Notes: generated from the sequence alone by a model not told the origin. DNA of 64,000 nucleotides from Aphelocoma coerulescens (GCF_041296385.1 NC_091014.1:49432078-49496077), one strand, 5' to 3'; counted from the stretch's first letter, positions 34,441-46,700 are shown. Made by a program: numbers and translations.

Positions 34441-37400
34441 GTGAGAGCGGGACGGAAGGGCCGCGGCGGAGGCGAGGCCCGTGGGCGTCCGGGGCGGCGG
34501 TGCTTGCGCTGTCCCTGCCAGCACAGGCCTGTACCCGCCGGGGCGGCGCAGGGAGGGTCAGCGCTCAAGCGGGGCTCGGCCGGGCCGGGAGGGGCCGGCG
34601 CTGGGCCTACGCGCCCGCTTGGAGGACGAGGAAGGGCACGGGCGGGGGAGGCGCTGGCAGTGCTTCCGCTCTCCCGGTGGTTTGTGCTGAGGAGCAGGAG
34701 GGATCCGGGCTTGCCGGGAAAGGACACGGGAAGGTTCTAGTGCAGAGTAATCACAGAGACCCCCAGAGATTCTGTTTCGGAGAGCAAAGAGCACTTCTGG
34801 TAAGGCAGGGTCTGTAGCCTCGGGCACTGAGGTTGTAGGTCTGTACTTCTTTCATCGGTGGAGAAGAGCAGTGAGTGACTCTTTGGATTCGAAAGATCAT
34901 CCCTCCCATCCTTTTTCCCTTTTTCTCTTATTTTTTTTCACTAGTTTATTTATAGCTGGGCATCTGAACATCTGGATACATTAGGGATGCTTGCTGCTCT
35001 TCTTTTTTAGTTCTTTTTTTCTTTTTACTAGTTGTGGGGCATACACCAGATAACTTGCTATTTACGATATAGGGATGCACTTTAGAGTTAAGTGCGAGTA
35101 CTTCCCATATGCTTCCAAGTCACTTTTTGGACTTCTGAAGGTCAGACCTTGATGGTACTTGCAGTATCATAGAATGGGTAAGATTGGAAAGAACTACAGT
35201 GAGTCATCGTCATCCTCACAGGTCCAACTTCCCTGCTGAAGCAGGCTTGTCCTAGAGCAGATTGCATGGGATTGTGTCCAGATGGTTCTTGAGTATCTCC
35301 AGGGAGGGAGGCTCCACAGCCTCTTTGGGCAGCCTGTTCCAGTGCATGGTCACCACAGTAAAGAAGTTCTTCCTTATATTTTGATAGAACTTCCTGTGCA
35401 TCAGTTTCTGCCCATTGCCTCTTGTCCTGCTTGGCATCACTGAGAAGAGCCTGGCTCCATCCTCTTGACACCCTCCCATCAGTACTTACAGGCAATGATG
35501 AGGTCCCCTTTCAGTCGTCTTTTCTTGAGGCTGAACAGACCCAGCTCCCTCAGCCCTTCCTCATAAGTGAGGTGTTGCAGTCCCCTCATCATCTTTGTTG
35601 CCCTTTGCTGGGCCCACTCCAGGAGCTCCATGTCTCTCTTGTACTGTGGAGCCCAGAACTGGGCACAGCACTCCAAATGTAGCCTCACTAGGGCTGAGCA
35701 GAGGGGCAGGATCACCTCCCTCAACCTGCTGGCAGTGCTCTTCCTAATGCATTACAGGATACCATTGGAGTGGCATTCTTGGCCACACGGGCACGCTGCT
35801 GGCTCATGGACAGCTTGCTGTCCAGCAGGACCCCAGGTCCTTCTCTGCAGAGCCGCTTTCCAGCAGTTCAGCCCCCAGCCTGTGCTGGTTCATGGGGCTG
35901 TTCCTCCCCAGGTACAGAACCCTGCATTTGCCTTTGTCAAACTTTTAACACAGTTCCTCTCTGCACGCCTCTCCAACCTGTTGAGGTCCATCTGAAGGAA
36001 TGCACAGTAGTAGAGGTGGATATTAAAATTTTAATTCTTTTAGGCTGTCGATAACTTAAAAGCATCTCTCTGGTTTTACTTCTAAAAAAAAAAAAGAATT
36101 GCTTTTAGCAGGCTATCTCTTCTGAAGTAACATGATTATTGAAGTATTTTAGTGCACTTACCTGAGCATTCATATAATGCATGAAAGAGGGACAGGTTAG
36201 GTTTTATAAAGTTTTCAACAAATTATTTGCAGCTTTCAGTGTAGTAATCCTGCTGCCAGCTAACTAAAGCCCTAAATCGTTCTTTGGTATGCTAAATATA
36301 TTCAGTAGGTGCACTTACTTCTTTAAAGCATTATGCTTAATCTTCATCCTGTTTGTGGGCAGTTGTGGTCAAAGGTGGCCAGTTTTTCAGTCTTTGTAAT
36401 CTTTTCTGCTGAGTTCATTATTTCATGTACCAGTTGGTTCTCTGGCTTTTGTATTGAGAACCTAACACAGTGCAGAAGATATCTGAACTTGCACAAGGTC
36501 GCACAAAGTCAGTACAAACTACACGACCTTCTGAGATCAGCTCAGGGCATCAGCCACAACACAGCTCAGAGATGAAGTATTTTATGACCAGCTCATGGAA
36601 TTTGTCCTTGTTAATGTGTCAAATGGAAAGCAGAGATATGAAGTAGTTATGATGTAGCTGTCTCAACAGAGTAGGCATATTTTTATGCTGTATATTTATA
36701 CTTGAGTAGGTTAAGGGTGTTTGTCTTAAATCAGTGCCTGGGTATGTGAGAATGACTTTCTCTGTACTACGTGGTCAGCTGGTTCTCTTCTCAGGTTATG
36801 GTTTTTAAGAAATTTGACTCTACTTCTGAAATAGAAAGTCCAAGATCATCTGTAGCTTTATTTTCCTAATACTACTGTACCACTACAAACCTAGGCACCT
36901 CTAAAGAGCTCAAGCCTAATTGATACTGGCTTTCTAAATTACTGTATTTGAACACTAGGCTGTCAGGTCAGTCTGAATAGCATCGTAATACAGCACATAC
37001 ATCAAACTACTTTTCTGTGGCTACTGTTTAGGTCTGTCCCTCTCAGTTGAGGAGTATGACTTCTAACAGTAAACTACTTAAAGAAGGTGGTGTGAACAAA
37101 CAGTTCTGGAATCTGGGCAGCACAGTAGCAGGTGCAGCGCTGTTGTGCTGTTGGCCAAAGACACAGCTAGACAGAGCTGCCCTGAACAGACCTAGAGTGT
37201 GTTCTCTGATTACACCTGCATAGAAAGCCTGGTCTGTATGTATTTAACCAGCCATTCTGGAAAGTCATAAACAGACTGTTTCTGCTGTCTGCAAATCTGC
37301 TAGCATAGCTAAGCTATCTCGGAGCTATGTGTAAGTCCCAGATCAGCATATTTCCAGTCTTTAGCAGTGTCTCAGTTAAAAAAAAGTTATTCTGATAACT

Positions 37401-40400
37401 GACTTTCAGATTTAACCTTAGGTTCACTATGTCATCTGTGATTTGATATTTATTATTTTAGAATAAAGAAAAACTTTTTATTGTTTTGGTAGTTTTTAAG
37501 AGTAAGGTGAAAAATGTAACTATAAAATGTAATGTAGAATCTGGAACACTTGTGGGAAGGAGTTCCTTTAAAATAGCAAAGTTATGAGCTGGATAAGCGT
37601 GCTGGTGTTACCTGCTGCTTTGTTGATGCTGTTGAACATCATTGTCTATTTCTCTTGAATTCATAACCAGAAAGATTGGGCAAAGAAGCTCTGCATAAGA
37701 TAGGCTTTTGCTGGCTTCTAGTTTTCATTAGTGTTTCTTGGAGATAGTTCTTACTAAGTTGTAACACTTTAATGTCTATTTCATTATATTGAAGTGACAC
37801 CAGTAGATTTAATAGCAAAAGATTAAGCCTTTCTACTTTTGGGAATATTTTTACATAGTATATTATTTTCTGTATGTTTATTCAGTGTTATTAGTTTGAC
37901 TTTTACTTATGCATTTAAAATGTTAAGTAGTAGACCTGTGCTGCTACTGTATGCTTATTTTGTACTGTTTATTGTAAATTTGAGTGTTTTCTATTTGCAC
38001 TCACTGATCCCGCTGTAGCTTCTTCAGAAATGAAAGAAGAAAAGGGATTTTTTTTTTCCAGCTCCAGTAACTTTGCTGTATAGGAATATGTGAAAAGTAA
38101 TAACTTGTTGTTTTAAGATTGGATGGTTTTTTCCACAGTATATACACTGTATGGAACAGTGCATGTGAAGTATCCCTTGATCACTTGTGACCTGAAAGAT
38201 TCTTTAATGAACCTCGTGTACAAGCATTCAGTGGGACGATAAACAGCAATCTGCAATTTCATCAAACAAGCTGTTTACATTTGAGATTCTGTATTTGAAA
38301 GAAATTTTTTTTAAAAAATCTGTATAAATAATCTGAAAACCATCAGAAAATATATCTGCATATCTCCAACACTGATATTGTAGATTTTTATAGTCGCTAC
38401 TTAAATACAGAAGTTAAACTGTCAGAATATTTAACAAAAGAAGCTTTGTCTTTTGAGTACTAGAGGAATACTATTCTTCCTTAATTCCTGGATATAAGAA
38501 ATTATTGGTCTTTGCAATTTTGAGTCATAATTTCTGCTAGTAACTTCTGGGATGTTACATGGCTTAAGTGTGCTGTGAGCTAAAACTTTACTGTTGCTTC
38601 CTTTGCTTATTTAAAGGGACAAATTCAATTTGGAAGACTTAGAATCAAATCTTGTCAGTCCAAACTGCTTTAATTTGAAGCAAAAGAATTATTTTTCATT
38701 ATAACACTATATAGTCAAATAATACAGCATGGGAGATTATTTCAGTTTAAGACTTTTGGGAAAGTAGCCCTTAGTTTTGTTTCTTTTCTGATCATTGTTA
38801 CCATTTATGATTGACCATATATATTTATTTTTTTCCAATTAACTAGAATACAGCTGTGCATATGGCTCAAACAGATTCTTTCTGCTTTGTGGTCTTGGTG
38901 GGATTATTAGCTGTGGAACAACACATACAGCACTGGTTCCTCTAGACCTGGTTAAATGCAGAATGCAGGTTTGTTCTGCATGTTATGTGATGACAGAGCA
39001 TGTTTAGTGTGGTATATTTAATTACTAATTAATTGGAAGCATAAAATATGCCTGGGACATCACTGTCCAGCAGTGCATGGAGTTTATATAAAAGCATGGT
39101 GTGTCTTTTTTTTTTTTGCTGCAGAATACAGTTGTGAATATGGCTCACTCAAGTTTTATGCTCTCTGTGGCGTTGGTGGGGTCCTAAGTTGTGGCCTGAC
39201 ACACACTGGTGTCGTACCTCTGGATTTAGTGAAATGTCGTATGCAGGTTTGTATAAACTTAAACATTTCTTGAACTCCTGTTTTCTATCTAGCCAGCATA
39301 TTAAGAGTTTGCAGTAGGGATGCAGTATTTTGTGGATGACAAGAAGCAAGTAAACTTGAACACTGCTTTATCAAATCTACTGCTGTAAGACTAGCAAAAT
39401 ACCACTTTCAAGAGAAGTAAAGGTATTAAGGATAATCTGGATGAATTGTTTTTGACAGCATTTAAGGTATGTTTAACTGACTATATTTGCTAAAAGGCAC
39501 CCACCCCAATGTTACTCTGCTGGCTGGTTGGCTGTCCAGCACTATTACAGTGCTTTTGGAGTAACGAAATAGTATCTTTTGGATCTATGTTTTTTAGCCT
39601 GGAGTGACATGCATGTGTAATTTGATCCATTAACACTGTGGATATCAATGCATGGCTTATGGATTGGATATTTTCTAATGATGCCACTTTGAGTAGCGTG
39701 GCTAAAACTTGATTTGGTATCAGGAATGCCCTCAGTGCTTGCGACTGCTTTCCTTGAAGTGGTTTTTGATTAAACTGAAAGGAACATCATTGCATTGCAT
39801 TTATGACACATTAAAATCATCTTGTGAACAGCCATGAATGAAAACATACTAATGGATTTATTCAGGCAACTCTGCAAGAATGAAGCAAATTAAAGCACAC
39901 TTGTAAATTTCTGGAAATATAGTATTTCATAGGCTGTTGCATAGGCTGACACTGATTATAAGAATGGCCATTTTGTAATTATAGAACTTCTGAAATGAGG
40001 AGAGAACTATGAACTAGTCAAACCTCCTCGTCACACTAGGAGTATGCATGTGCTATTCTTCAAAACTGTGTTATTCTGAATGGCCTTCATTTAACAATGT
40101 TTACCAGAGAGGCTTTTTCACATTCTTGAGAGCACCTGAAATTCTGGTCTCAGACTAGGAAATCTGTAACAAATCAGACATGCTCGGTGTGGGCTACCAA
40201 TTTCAGTTTATTACATTGTAAGGGTGGTGATACTGCCCCTTCACTCTCCAGCACTTAGAGGGAGGAGGGTTCCATGTGGATTCCAGGTGTGATCTTGTAA
40301 AACCTGTCAGCGTTTATCTCTTTACAGATCCAGTACAGAGCATATTACTAATCCTTCCTAAGTTCTCCAGAAGAAACCTGTTGCTTGCCCTCTCATGTCT

Positions 40401-43400
40401 TTTTAAGAAGAGGTCACCTTTGCCATGGTTTAACTGAAAACAGGACACCTGTTACACACCTAATAACTAAGCATGGTTCTGACTTGAACATAGTCTCATT
40501 TTACAGTGCCCGATTAAATATCCAATTTTCTAAAATTATGTCTTTTTAAAATTGACATATTTAGGTGAACTAGATCTCAAGTATATTCCTAGACTGCAAG
40601 ACAAAAATACTGGTCAGTGCAGGTTGGCATGCACGTCCCATAGCTCTTTCTGAAAGCTTTGATTGGCATCCAGTTTGATATCTTCTTATCCTCTGAGGAA
40701 ACGTGGGATGATGTCAAATATGAAAAGTAACAGTGGGATGTGACTTAATTACCTGTTTAAAAAGTTTCTGCTAAATTACTTCCTTTCACCTGAAACAAAA
40801 TTATTCAAGTCAGTCTTTTTAAAATTTTGTGGGCAGAAAACAATTTGTGTGTAGCCTTTATTGCCAAGTCAAAGTACAAATGTAGAAGTTTTTGAATACT
40901 CTTTGATCTGCTTTGCTCCACTGTCTTAGTCTGACTATGTGGAGAGATCACACAGGAAAAACAACCACCTCTGATTAGTAAACAGGTGAATCATTATGTT
41001 TCTGGCAGTGCTTGGGTGTTACATAGGTTCAGTGTGTAAAGTAGATGAGATTGCTGACAGGACCCATTAAATTTTTTAAAAATCTGACCTATCCATAGTT
41101 GTACCAGTGCACCATTTACAGTGTTAAAACAGTGATTTCAGTAAATATTTTCATTACAGTCACGCTGTTAATTTGAAGAACTAAAGTAAAACAAAATTCA
41201 GTTTGGTGGTTTCTGAGTATTGGGGAACATACTGGCTGTTAAAATAAGCCGGGGTTTGAGATTAGCAAGTAACCATTATGGTTACATTAGTGTAACTTTG
41301 TGGTGAGTACATAATCTGTGCAGGGAATTATAGGAAGCCGGATGTCTGAGGAATTTAAAAACTAAAAATTTTGGATGGGGGTGTGAGAAGGAAAACAGTA
41401 AGCTTTCTCAAACATCTAACTGCCTGTTCTCTTTAGGTTGATCCACAAAAATACAAGAGCATCTTCAATGGATTTTCAGTGACAATCAAGGAAGATGGCG
41501 TTCGTGGCTTGGCTAAGGGATGGGCTCCAACCTTTATTGGCTATTCCATGCAAGGGCTTTGTAAATTTGGTTTCTATGAAGTTTTCAAAATCCTGTATGG
41601 CAACATGCTGGGAGAGGTAAGCCTTAAATGCTTTATGTAAAGCTATATGTCTGCAGCATAATAGTATTAGTGATAAGGAGTAATCACAAAGGCATGATTT
41701 ATTAATAAAAATATGTTTAAATGAATTTCAGGAAAATGCCTATTTGTGGCGTACTTCGCTATACTTAGCTGCATCTGCCAGTGCGGAGTTTTTTGCTGAC
41801 ATTGCTCTGGCTCCAATGGAAGCTGCTAAAGTTCGTATTCAGACACAGCCTGGATATGCCAACACTCTACGGCAGGCTTTACCCAAAATGTTCGCAGAAG
41901 AAGGCATCTGGGCGTAAGCATCTCTTCATTTTAATAGAAGTTCTTGATGTTCAGTATGTTTTGTTAATGAAGAACTGGTGCTATAACTAATTCTGGCCTT
42001 AGTTTGTAAAACTTTGGTCTTTGTATTTCAAGATAACATACTTCAGGCAGTCTGTGCTGAACTGACTGTTAAATCCACATGCTCCTTAGATCCATCTTTG
42101 TGAGTATCTTTGTGCTGAGTTCTGCTGGACAACTTCAGTTTCTAGCAGTTCCACTCAGAGATATTCAGCAACTTTCTGGTTGTACAGTCAAAGATGCTTG
42201 AGTCATTGGCATGTGAGAGTAATATAACTGCATGTTAGCTTTCTGTTCTGATAGAAGTGGCTGTAGATGTACAGGTCATGTCTCACTATCAGGACTTGGC
42301 TGGTATGCAGACATTAGCCTTACTGCTGTGGTAGTATCAGTACTACATTGCTGCAGTGCACTGTGATCTGAAAAGTGACTATAGAAACTGCTGTGCAGCC
42401 TGGGGATTGGGAAAATTTCAATTTATGTTGCTGTTTTAAGGTAGTACTCAGGAATGAGTACAACTCAATTTTCTGTAGGTATTGACTGCATTACAGGGTT
42501 GGTACGTAGAAATTGTATTCTTGATAGCAGCAATAAATAATTTATTTCAGGTTAGAAATATACCTTAAATACTGAAGAAAATGAAACTGAGTTTGTCTCT
42601 TCTCTGATTAAGTTTCTATAAAGGTGTTGCTCCGCTGTGGATGAGACAGATTCCATACACAATGATGAAATTTGCCTGCTTTGAACGTACTGTTGAAGCT
42701 CTCTACAAGTACGTTGTTCCCAAGCCACGAAGTGAATGTACAAAAGGAGAACAGCTGGTAGTCACATTTGTTGCAGGCTATATTGGTAAGGAATCTTTAA
42801 GTCCTACTTCATCAATGGATTACTGCAACTCTAGGGACCTGTTGCTTTTCACAATATTAAGCAGATGTCACTAACATGGGAGAACTTACTTGCAACTTCA
42901 AAATGTGCAGGAGAAATAACTATAATCAGTCTGTTAGGGGAGAATGGGTCTGTAATAGGACACTACTCTTAACCAATGTTGATGGCCAGATTTAGAAACT
43001 GCAGCTGATTTAAGTGAAAACTTGCATCTTTTTCAGTCTTGGGAAGGTAAGAAAAATTTGAATGGAAGGGGGATTTTCAGTATCCAAAGATACAGAAGTT
43101 TTCTTGTGGTTGTTTTCTTCTGCTCAGAAGTTTCAGCTGGTTGTACTTAGTGTACCCAGTAATGGTACAGCTAAAACACCACAGAACTAATGTCAAATTA
43201 TTCTTTCAGCTGGTGTGTTCTGTGCAATTGTTTCCCATCCTGCTGACTCTGTGGTGTCTGTATTGAACAAAGAAAAGGGCAGCTCAGCTTCACAGGTTCT
43301 TATGAGGCTTGGATTCAAAGGTACATTTTTACTTTCATGTATTTTGGATCAAATGTTTTTGGTGTTTTGGGGAGGATTTAGTTTTTTTCATGCCATTTTA

Positions 43401-43592
43401 TGCTGCTCATGCTTTATGGTTTGCTCTCCAGGTGTATGGAAGGGTCTGTTTGCTCGTATCATCATGATTGGTACCCTGACTGCACTACAGTGGTTCATCT
43501 ATGATTCTGTCAAGGTTTATTTCAGACTTCCTCGCCCACCTCCACCTGAAATGCCAGAATCTCTGAAGAAGAAGCTTGGTCTAACTGAATAG
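34290..43592 (+). CDS. SLC25A3: Mitochondrial phosphate carrier (also copper), eight exons incl. 3A/3B
   Basis: Inner-membrane carrier that brings phosphate into the matrix with H+ for ATP synthesis; also known as a mitochondrial copper importer. Coding parts: 34290-34440, then 38847-38968 (3A) or 39125-39246 (3B), 41437-41616, 41732-41913, 42613-42785, 43210-43320 and 43432-43592. Either isoform has 359 residues (human about 361). Residues 1 to about 49 are the basic cleaved leader. The three SLC25 repeats carry PLDLVK (82-87), PMEAAK (179-184) and PADSVV (280-285), in line with the PX[DE]XX[KR] signature and its usual degenerate third copy. The C-terminus [18 protein letters not shown] is near-identical to mammals. 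A poly(A) signal AATAAA is at 43747. All phases close. Exon 3A is the form known from heart and muscle; 3B is broadly used. Confidence 0.97.
34441..38846 (+). other. SLC25A3: SLC25A3 intron 2
   Basis: 4.4 kb. The first 250 bp belong to the CpG island. An antisense CR1 insertion fills 35165-36005. The remainder is AT-rich without recognised coding sequence. A weak 7-bp inverted repeat (AAGGTCG/CGACCTT, 36495-36540) is not distinctive. Confidence 0.85.
35165..36005 (-). mobile_element. CR1 LINE, 5'-truncated, inactive
   Basis: Antisense CR1 of about 840 bp in SLC25A3 intron 2. On the minus strand, two overlapping broken frames match the C-terminal end of CR1 ORF2 (reverse transcriptase): one contains [20 protein letters not shown] and GDLIIACKY (35479-35724), the next contains [14 protein letters not shown] and [16 protein letters not shown] (35252-35479). 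The 3' end at 35165 reads ATCATAGAATGG on the plus strand, as expected for the end of a reversed CR1. Frameshifts and 5' truncation show it is dead. Confidence 0.93.
38847..38968 (+). CDS. SLC25A3: SLC25A3 exon 3A (muscle/heart type)
   Basis: Encodes residues 51-91 of isoform [20 protein letters not shown], then [10 protein letters not shown], the first carrier helix and signature. Flanks are CAATTAACTAG and ATGCAG|GTTTGT. It is 122 nt long, so including both or neither of 3A/3B would shift the frame. It shares 30 of 41 residues with 3B. Confidence 0.96.
39125..39246 (+). CDS. SLC25A3: SLC25A3 exon 3B (ubiquitous type)
   Basis: A duplicate of exon 3A 156 bp downstream, also 122 nt. It encodes [19 protein letters not shown] and [10 protein letters not shown]. 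The acceptor follows a long T run (TTTTTGCTGCAG); the donor ATGCAG|GTTTGT is the same as for 3A. Differences from 3A cluster in the first transmembrane helix, the known basis of transport differences between the two isoforms. Confidence 0.96.
39247..41436 (+). other. SLC25A3: SLC25A3 intron 3
   Basis: 2.2 kb without recognised gene or clear mobile element. Confidence 0.8.
41437..41616 (+). CDS. SLC25A3: SLC25A3 exon 4
   Basis: Residues 92-151. Contains [20 protein letters not shown] and [17 protein letters not shown], the matrix loop and second helix of repeat 1. The acceptor is TTCTCTTTAG, the donor GGAGAG|GTAAGC. Phase 0 at both ends. Confidence 0.97.
41732..41913 (+). CDS. SLC25A3: SLC25A3 exon 5
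   Basis: Residues 152-211 and two bases of codon 212. Carries the second carrier signature [16 protein letters not shown]. The donor is TGGGC|GTAAGC. Confidence 0.97.
42095..42350 (+). ncRNA. Candidate H/ACA snoRNA (SNORA53-like by position)
   Basis: In SLC25A3 intron 5. A 5' hairpin at about 42113-42157 pairs CTGAG with CTCAG, leaves an unpaired pocket, then pairs TGCTGG with CTAGCA, the usual shape of an H/ACA pseudouridylation hairpin. A second hairpin near 42290-42338 (GGCT/AGCC with flanking CAG/CTG and ACTA/TAGT) precedes ACA at 42345-42347, three bases before a plausible 3' end. As I recall, the human gene hosts SNORA53 (about 250 nt) in an intron. The H box is not clear, so this is tentative. 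Confidence 0.3.
42613..42785 (+). CDS. SLC25A3: SLC25A3 exon 6
   Basis: Residues 212-269 and one base of 270. Contains [20 protein letters not shown] and [11 protein letters not shown], near-identical to mammals. The acceptor TCTGATTAAG is weak in pyrimidines, but the phase closes exactly. The donor is TATTG|GTAAGG. Confidence 0.96.
43210..43320 (+). CDS. SLC25A3: SLC25A3 exon 7
   Basis: Residues 270-306 and one base of 307: [20 protein letters not shown] and [14 protein letters not shown]. Carries the third, degenerate signature PADSVV. The acceptor is TTCTTTCAG, the donor TTCAAAG|GTACAT. It is followed by an intron of only 111 nt that has no in-frame stop. Confidence 0.97.
43432..43592 (+). 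CDS. SLC25A3: SLC25A3 terminal exon 8
   Basis: Residues 307-359 and TAG at 43590-43592. Contains [20 protein letters not shown] and [18 protein letters not shown]. The acceptor is TTTGCTCTCCAG. Confidence 0.97.
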
Positions 43593-43775
43593 ACAACTCA
43601 TGGACTGACTGCTGGCTGCCCCAGTGATGAGTTTCATGAAACTTTTATATATTTGACTGTGTAGAAAACAAACTCTATACAATGTCATTATTGGCTGTAC
43701 CCTCATCTCACATGAGGGTTTAAATTCTACCACTGTCATTGCCTGAAATAAATGAGAAACAGAGTGCTTAGTGTC
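43593..43775 (+). other. SLC25A3: SLC25A3 3' UTR with poly(A) signal
   Basis: AATAAA at 43747-43752 followed by a GT-rich stretch (GTGCTTAGTGTCTGTTT), a standard cleavage context. A second AATAAA at 44323 could give a longer transcript. Confidence 0.7.
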
Positions 43776-43779
43776 TGTT

Positions 43780-46700
43780 TACTACTGCATATGTAAGCTT
43801 CATTTCATAGTAGCAAATATTTCAAATACTCTCCTGGCTTCCCTCTCTCTCCCCCTAAAAAAAAAAGAAAAAAAATACCCTGTTCCACAGTTTAGAAACT
43901 CTAGAGAAATGTTACTCTTCCACTTAAAATTAGGCTTTCACTGTTTCCAGAGAAGTGCCAAGAACCTGTCCTTGCAGAACTGCAGAAAATCAACTGCAGT
44001 CGTGTGCACTTTGAGCCCACTGATCATTTGCCTGTAGTAAGCTGTTACTGTAGAACAGCTGAACTCCTGAATGGCTGAGATGAGACTGGAGTCTGATTGG
44101 GCATCGTTGTCATGATATCAGTGTTCCCCACAGAGATAAAAGGAACCTTATGCATACTGGAGCTGTTTCTGCCTTGGGATGGTCATCCCAATTTAACTTA
44201 GACTTACTTGACTAATTTCTGCTTCTGCTGGCTTTGAACCACACCAAAGAACTTGGCCCTTCTGATTGTCCTGTGGACTTAAACAGTAGTTGCTACCTCT
44301 TAACTAGGAAAAAGCTGATGTTAATAAAGATTTTTAAATATATTTGACTACTAATGGTGTACTTCAGCTTTACAGTAAAATAAAAAGGGTTTGTGTTTTA
44401 TTCTAGAGTTTGAAAAACTTTTCCCTACATTTGCTACAGCTGTAGTTTTTTATTTCAATTATTTTTTTTCTGAATTAAATTAATACTGAATTATGGTTGA
44501 ACCATGTATTTCTGCAGCACAAGGAGCCATACCAGGTTTTTTGGACCTTGATGTGAAGAAATACATGCTCCTTGGCACACAAGAGGAGACAATTAAGGCA
44601 ATGTTAAGGTATTTGCTCTTGAATTTTTTCTCGAGTCTTTTAGTGAAGGGTGATCATGCTGCCTTCTGCATTTCACCTGTTCGATAGCCCACAGCTGGTA
44701 ATCACTACACCCTGTCCAGTTCTGCTTTGCTGACAAAGAGCTGGAGCTGACGTGGTTTTTGTGCAAAACCGTGGATATGCTGCCTTACAGCATGTGAGCT
44801 GTTGATACTGAACTTAGCTTGGCACTCACGTATGTTATATTGCTTCTTCCTCTTTACTTGGCTCCTTCAGAGCCAAAAGGACAAATCTGGCAGGTGCCAT
44901 TGAAATGGCATAAATGTATTGACTGCTGCATCTTGCTGGAGTTGGATGTGCCTGTTATTGTAGCATTGAGCATCTCACCCCCTGGGAAAACTCTCCAGCT
45001 TCCAAGATTAAGAATAATTATGCTAAATAAGAAAGCTGGGCCTTATTTTGAATTGTTGCCTTTCAGAATGCAGAGTAAAAGCTAAAACTACACCATTTTC
45101 CTGTAACCATGACAGTAATAAAGGCACTCTTAGAGCAGCTGGTATCTGCTTGCATTACACAGCAAAGTCCAATACCCAAAGTCTAAATAAAGTATTTGTA
45201 CAAGTACTTTGTAGTTGAATTAAAATTATTTAATGCTAAAAGTATGCAAACCTTGTTTCCCCATTGTGAATGGGAAGCTTTGGAATTATTTAATGAGTTA
45301 TTAAATGCTTGTAAGAGCTTGCTTGGAGAAGAGCCTTTACTATGACTTGATCTTGTATCAAGACTGAAGTTATGTGTATGGTGCAACTTGCTAGGCAGAA
45401 CTGTCACTTGTGTACTGGATATCAGTTTCTCTAGAGGCATGTTTCAATTCAGTAGATTTTTCTTTGTTTGCTGAAAGTTCCTTCTAATCCTGGGGAAAGT
45501 GAAGCACTTCTGTCAAATTTTAAGCCTGGCAGAAGAGTGAAACAAGCTTGGCTCATGCAGTGAGGTGGTCTGTCAAGCAAGCTAGTGCTGAGCTAAATTT
45601 CTCAAGACTCTCATTCTATATGTGGAGCACATCGCACAATTTTTCTCTAGGATTGAGTCAGTGTTGCACAGTTGTTACAAATATGTACAGTAATAAGAGA
45701 ATCTTAAGTCTCTTTTCTCATCACTTAAGGGTAGACCTAAAATTATCTTTTTAAAGATGCTCAGATAATTTTATCTAGGTAGATCTGGGATAAGACTACA
45801 AGGAGCAGCCAGCAGTTCTTCTGTAACTGAGAAAGGGAAAATACACTTAGTGCTCCTTGCAGTGTTGTGTTTCAGGGGAAAACCCAAGACGGGGAGAGAA
45901 TTGCCTTGCAGCTGCCGGCTTCATTGACATTCAGCCATAGGATTGTTCAGATGCTTGTTAGGAAAGGGGGTTGCTTAAAGGGTTACCTGCTGGTGTTTTA
46001 AATAAGCTTCAGTGGGAAAAATGTAGTATTAAGATGCATTTAAAAGGTCAACTTTGTCATTGATAACTGTTTTGTGCATAATGCCTGGTACATTTTCCGA
46101 AGGTTCAGATGGAGCAGTGGTGCTTTTGATGGATTTGCACTTCCATTGCAAGGAAAGTCCTGTATCAAAAAGGGGTAACCCATTTTGAACTTGGATAACT
46201 CCAGACCCATCACTAAACCCCAAAGTGCTCTGTAAAACATGGATTATGTACATGCTGCTTGTGTATATTTTATGAAGGAGGAAACATCCTTTCTTGCTGG
46301 TTTTGGAGCTGAGCTTTCTTGTTTAAAGCATACCATATACATAAATTTGGAATAACAAGTGCATTTGCACATGGTGTTTGTATCAGGTTGTACTACAGAT
46401 GAAATGTGCTGACACTTGCTGATACTTGCGGAAATCTGTTGCATATCATTTTAAAATGGGCTGTAATAATACAAATAGTTGTAACTCATTTACATTTCTA
46501 CATAGAAATGATGTAGTTCACAGTGAAAACAATAAACATCCCGCTTTTTTATAGCAAATATGAGTACTTTGGGTAGATGAGCTTAATAGCTGCATGGCCT
46601 TGTTACAGAATACAATTTTTGTAACTCAGTACTGGGGAGAAAAAGACTGCTAGCACGAAATTCTTGGCTGAGCAGATGTTCTGGTGTGTAAAAGTAGATT

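Larger units (their letters stand above)
33720..34700. promoter_or_regulatory. SLC25A3: CpG-island promoter of SLC25A3
   Basis: TATA-less CpG island over the non-coding first exon and the ATG exon. Motifs seen: an NRF-1-like palindrome GCGCGTGCGC at 33989-33998, CCAAT at 34021-34025, a GC box CCCCGCCCC at about 34051, and CCATCTTG (reverse complement of the YY1 core) at 34121-34128 in exon 1. NRF-1 control is common in nuclear genes for mitochondrial proteins. A 30-bp tandem repeat lies at 33841-33900. Open frames of 100-375 codons here are GC artefacts. Confidence 0.75.

Noticed and set aside
33600..34727. 375-codon open frame on the minus strand across the SLC25A3 promoter
   Set aside because: Arg/Pro/Ala-rich GC-composition frame antisense to the real exons; no domain, and other frames there are equally open.
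35142..35724. Minus-strand frames as a host gene
   Set aside because: They are decayed CR1 ORF2 (reverse transcriptase end), not a cellular gene.
36495..36540. 7-bp inverted repeat AAGGTCG/CGACCTT with 32-nt loop
   Set aside because: Too short a stem for such a long loop to stand out from chance.
40670..40800. Possible C/D snoRNA (GGATGATGT with a later CTGA)
   Set aside because: C box imperfect, no terminal stem, and D box distance arbitrary.
44493..45085. Frames of 64 and 88 codons after SLC25A3
   Set aside because: No family likeness and no structure; probably chance.
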